From positions 1-8,556 of the forward strand of contig JBGQHV010000145.1 in NCBI GenBank assembly GCA_041498155.1: a stretch of 8,556 nucleotides of DNA, in the 5' to 3' direction. Of the stretch, positions 6,486 through 8,556 are shown piece after piece (within the stretch, counting starts at the first letter, position 1; each line of letters opens with the position of its first letter). The DNA comes from DASTHG01 sp041498155. Its GTDB lineage: Bacteria; Gemmatimonadota; Gemmatimonadetes; Gemmatimonadales; GWC2-71-9. The position numbers were made by a program, and so were the translations under genes. Under the pieces are notes generated by a model that saw only the letters and a list, made by a program, of their open reading frames with translations, was not told the origin of the DNA and did not search any database.

Positions 6486-6489
6486 GGAG
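6486..6489 (+). promoter_or_regulatory. Shine-Dalgarno deciding the ATG start of the RCC1 gene
   Basis: GGAG lies 5 nt before ATG 6495-6497. An in-frame GTG at 6489 overlaps this site, so the ATG two codons later is the better start. Confidence 0.6.
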
Positions 6490-6494
6490 TGAGA

Positions 6495-7658
6495 ATGACA
6501 TCTTCACAAATACTCGCCTGCATCTTGGCTGCCTGCCTGACGAGCTCCGGGTGTAAGGAGTCGGCGAGTCCGACCGACACCGGACCGCTCCGGTTCGTAC
6601 AAATCAGCGCTGGCTTCTGGCACACCTGTGCTCTGACCGCCGCCGGGAAGGCATATTGTTGGGGCTACAGTCGCTACGGCGAGCTGGGAGCGAGCCTCAA
6701 CAACAGAACCCGAGGGACCCCGATTGCGGTGGCTGGCAACCACCTTTTCAAGAACATCAGCGCGGGGTGGTTGTACACGTGCGGCGTGCTGCTTGACGAG
6801 AGTGCATACTGCTGGGGTGCGTCTGGGTCAGGAGCGGCAGGACCTATTCCGGTTGGCCAAACATGCGATGGAACTCCGTGTGTCCTGAAGCCGTGGCGGG
6901 TGGCCGCACCGAACCAGTTTCTGGACGTCTCCACCGGGTATCCGTTCACCTGCGGCCGGTTGACCAATCAACGCATCATGTGTTGGGGGATCGGGGAGGC
7001 GACGTTTGGTTCTCTCGGAGACACCGCGTTTGTGTCACTCAGCCGGAGCTATCCCGGGTGCGGCCTCACCGCCGATTCCCTCGCGTACTGTTGGGGAGCG
7101 AATCAGAGGGGGCGCGTCGGTGACAGCTCGCTGACGGCGCGCCCGTTCCCTGTGGCGGTGTCTGGCGGCCTGAAGTTCATTCAGATCGCGGCGAGCGCCC
7201 AGCACTCCTGCGGTATCGTGACAGGTGGCGCGCTCTACTGTTGGGGCTTCAATGATGCCGGGCAGTTCGGCCAAGGTTTTAATGACGAGGCCGTTCATCC
7301 GGTTCCGGAAGCGGCGGCAGGTGGCCTTCTTTTCTCCGTCATTGATCTGAACATTTACGATACGTGCGGCATCACCGCGAGTCAGGTCGCGTACTGTTGG
7401 GGATCGAATGGCAGCGGAATCGTAGGCGATGGGACCCTCGATCAACGCCTCGCCCCTACGCTCGTGCTGGGGAGTCTGAAGTTCGTGAGCATCTCTGTCG
7501 GGTTCTCGCATGCCTGTGGGATTGCGACCGACAGCCTCGCCTACTGTTGGGGGAGCGGTGGCGAAGGCGAATTGGGCGTAGATCCACTGACATTAGGGCC
7601 TCCGGGAACCTCCTTGAGTTCGACTGTCCCAATACTCGTATCTCGACAGGTCCCTTAG
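6495..7658 (+). CDS. Lipoprotein with seven RCC1-like beta-propeller repeats
   Basis: The 387-aa product starts with a short hydrophobic segment and a lipobox-like LTSSGC with C20 as the probable lipidated cysteine, so it is likely exported and membrane-anchored. The rest consists of seven RCC1-type repeats, each with a cysteine about 10 residues before a C-W-G motif. The motif residues (Y or M)CWG begin at 54, 105, 162, 198, 248, 300 and 350. Spacings are 51, 57, 36, 50, 52 and 50 residues: blade 2 carries an insert with two more cysteines (TCDGTPC), and the 3-to-4 interval is short. Seven repeats would close one seven-bladed propeller. The paired cysteines suggest a disulfide per blade. Such exported RCC1 proteins are thought to be binding or interaction modules; the partner is unknown. 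Sampled lines show near 60% GC against about 67% in the left-hand cluster, a mild hint of transfer or relaxed constraint. Confidence 0.88.
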   Translation: MTSSQILACILAACLTSSGCKESASPTDTGPLRFVQISAGFWHTCALTAAGKAYCWGYSRYGELGASLNNRTRGTPIAVAGNHLFKNISAGWLYTCGVLLDESAYCWGASGSGAAGPIPVGQTCDGTPCVLKPWRVAAPNQFLDVSTGYPFTCGRLTNQRIMCWGIGEATFGSLGDTAFVSLSRSYPGCGLTADSLAYCWGANQRGRVGDSSLTARPFPVAVSGGLKFIQIAASAQHSCGIVTGGALYCWGFNDAGQFGQGFNDEAVHPVPEAAAGGLLFSVIDLNIYDTCGITASQVAYCWGSNGSGIVGDGTLDQRLAPTLVLGSLKFVSISVGFSHACGIATDSLAYCWGSGGEGELGVDPLTLGPPGTSLSSTVPILVSRQVP

Positions 7659-7826
7659 TCCGCGCTCCCCCTTGTTGGTGAAGCCCATTCGTCCCAGGGC
7701 CGCCTGTCTCTTGAGCGTGCTCCACGCTGGTCTCGGCCATGTCTTCGCCGGGCGTCCGCGATGGGCACTCGTAGCGAGGGCGTCGAAGGTCGGAGTTCAT
7801 GCTCCTCGCCAACACTGGAGTGTGAC
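7659..7826. other. Intergenic gap, no clear signal
   Basis: This 168-bp gap lies between the RCC1 gene and the ACT-domain gene. A 6-bp stem AGCGTG/CACGCT with a 3-nt loop (7714-7728) lacks a T-tract and is a poor terminator. I see no convincing promoter. Confidence 0.5.
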
Positions 7827-8294
7827 GTGACCCGCTGGGCACTCGCAATCCTGATCCTCGGAGTCGCCGTGTCGACCGCTCACGCCCAGACCCCGTCGTC
7901 GCCCCGTGCTTCGCTCGAGCTGGAGGTCCTGCCCGACACTCTGGCGATCTGTCGCCTGCCGGCCGACGCCGCGGTACCGCCGTGGGGCGTCGCTGCCGAT
8001 CACTTCGCCACGATCAGCCGCACCAAGGACGAGCTGTCGATCACCGCGGTCCAGTCCGCTATCCCCGCCGAGGTGCGCTGCGAGCGCGATTACCGCGCGC
8101 TGCGCGTGCGCGGTCCCCTGCCCCTCTACCTCATCGGCGTCCTCGCCTCCATCGCTGGACCCCTCGCGGACGCCGGCATCAGCATCTTTGCCATCTCGAC
8201 GTTCGACACCGACTACGTATTGGTGAAGGGACCAGACCTGGACAAGGCCGTCGCCACGCTGACACGCGCGGGACACCACGTCACTCGGCTCTAG
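7827..8294 (+). CDS. ACT-domain protein (COG3603-like) with possible signal peptide
   Basis: The core, residues 31-155, matches my recollection of the small two-ACT-unit family (COG3603/ACT_7, CASTOR-like fold): LEVLPDTLAICRLPAD (32-47), ISRTKDELSI (63-72), and GISIFAISTFDTDYVLVK (117-134), the most typical stretch. Relatives are cytosolic and presumed to bind amino acids; no enzyme activity is expected. Here the reading from GTG 7827 adds VTRW, a hydrophobic run and AHA before Q21, which looks like a cleavable export signal. GGAG (7817-7820) sits 6 nt upstream and supports this start. An internal GTG at 7869 (codon 15), with GGAG at 7860-7863 spaced 5 nt, would instead give a 141-aa cytosolic protein. 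Sequence alone does not decide. An ATG at 7761 is less likely, as it adds an unconserved polar leader. Confidence 0.85.
   Translation: MTRWALAILILGVAVSTAHAQTPSSPRASLELEVLPDTLAICRLPADAAVPPWGVAADHFATISRTKDELSITAVQSAIPAEVRCERDYRALRVRGPLPLYLIGVLASIAGPLADAGISIFAISTFDTDYVLVKGPDLDKAVATLTRAGHHVTRL
7860..7863 (+). promoter_or_regulatory. Alternative Shine-Dalgarno for an internal GTG of the ACT gene
   Basis: GGAG lies 5 nt before in-frame GTG 7869-7871. Use of this site would skip the hydrophobic part of the signal-like segment and make a cytosolic ACT protein. It may be a chance match inside coding DNA. Confidence 0.3.
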
Positions 8295-8345
8295 TCTCTG
8301 GGCGGCCCCAATGAGGGAAGGGTCTCTCTTGATCGCGCAGCGCAT

Positions 8346-8556
8346 ATGAGACTCGGCCGACTGGTTGGCGGTCTCCTGGTGGTGCTGTGCGCCACCTGTC
8401 GCGATGCAGGTCACCTGTACAGGCTCGCCATCGCGTTGCACCGCGAGTTCGCGGAAACCCATATCGGCGTGTCGCTGACAGACGGAGTCATACTGACCGT
8501 GACGGTCGCGGACTCGGTGCTGTCGATCGCGTCCTGCCAGGCGCAGGTTGCTCTCG
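8346..8556 (+). CDS. Exported protein of unknown function, 3' end outside window
   Basis: Seventy codons are present and the frame is open to the right edge. The N-terminus MRLGRLVGG followed by a hydrophobic run (10-17) looks like a signal peptide or lipoprotein signal, with cysteines at 15 and 18 that could be the lipidated residue. The mature part opens with a helix-like, charged stretch (LYRLAIALHREFAE, 24-37) followed by beta-like VSLTDGVILTVTVADS (42-57). I do not recognise the family. The ATG is the only good in-frame start, but no strong Shine-Dalgarno is close. A 12-codon micro-ORF (8311-8349) ends in an ATGA overlap with this start and could couple its translation. It lies 51 bp after the ACT gene and may share its transcript. 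Confidence 0.65.
   Translation, partial: MRLGRLVGGLLVVLCATCRDAGHLYRLAIALHREFAETHIGVSLTDGVILTVTVADSVLSIASCQAQVAL

Larger units (their letters stand above)
6289..6494. other. Divergent intergenic region with several inverted and direct repeats
   Basis: This 206-bp gap separates the minus-strand housekeeping cluster from the plus-strand RCC1 gene and must contain both promoters. No tRNA or small ORF with a good start is visible. It holds a perfect 10-bp palindrome GATGGCCATC (6402-6411), a 7-bp inverted repeat AGACGAC/GTCGTCT (6414-6420 and 6446-6452), a 12-bp direct repeat with one mismatch (6320-6331 and 6471-6482), and paired words GCCTA/TAGGC plus AATCGA/TCGATT bracketing 6354-6465. A plus-strand TATACG (6385-6390) could be a -10, but no good -35 lies at the right distance. 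Confidence 0.6.

Noticed and set aside
6289..6494. A tRNA or small RNA gene in the divergent spacer
   Set aside because: I found no T-loop GTTCRA-type motif in a cloverleaf context, no CCA end and no rho-independent terminator.
7714..7728. Hairpin AGCGTG/CACGCT as a terminator after the RCC1 gene
   Set aside because: Only 6 bp, no T-tract and 55 bp past the stop; such stems are common by chance in GC-rich DNA.
7456..7848. Minus-strand open frame across the end of the RCC1 gene and the following gap
   Set aside because: No recognisable motif, no ribosome site, and half of it is antisense to the RCC1 repeats.
1..8556. CRISPR array, transposase, toxin-antitoxin or defence system
   Set aside because: No regularly spaced identical repeats, no terminal inverted repeats with a transposase, and no gene resembling these families.

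Overview
This GC-rich window looks like a chromosome fragment from a member of Gemmatimonadota or a close relative. The assignment is an inference from style: export signals ending in A-Q, many TTG/GTG starts, an RCC1-repeat lipoprotein and a COG3603-type ACT protein. No rRNA or other phylogenetic marker is present.

Left part (1-6288, minus strand): six tightly packed genes follow a small first gene and are read from right to left. The order is an FmdB-type zinc-ribbon protein, argS (arginyl-tRNA synthetase), a PfkB-family sugar or nucleoside kinase, purM (AIR synthetase), an exported beta-barrel-like protein of unknown function, ribD, and ribE (riboflavin synthase, cut by the left edge). Neighbouring genes overlap by 4 to 32 bp or are separated by only 10 bp, so they probably form one operon. 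Four of these genes (argS, purM, the barrel, ribD) start with GTG or TTG. purM leads to purines and so to GTP, which is the substrate of riboflavin synthesis, so the purM/rib association makes metabolic sense. The membrane protein between them has no obvious role.

Middle (6289-6494): a 206-bp divergent intergenic region rich in inverted and direct repeats. It holds a plausible promoter for the minus operon, placed so that the fmdB-like mRNA would be nearly leaderless, and a weak integron attC-like arrangement just before the plus-strand gene.

Right part (6495-8556, plus strand): three genes less tightly packed. They are a seven-repeat RCC1-like beta-propeller lipoprotein with somewhat lower GC, an ACT-domain protein that unexpectedly carries an export-signal-like N-terminus (or starts 14 codons later as a cytosolic protein), and the beginning of an unrecognised exported protein cut by the right edge.

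No transposon, CRISPR array, tRNA, rRNA or convincing defence system is visible. The points most worth a second look are the unknown barrel protein inside the purine/flavin operon, the ACT protein with a signal-like segment, and the structured divergent intergenic region.
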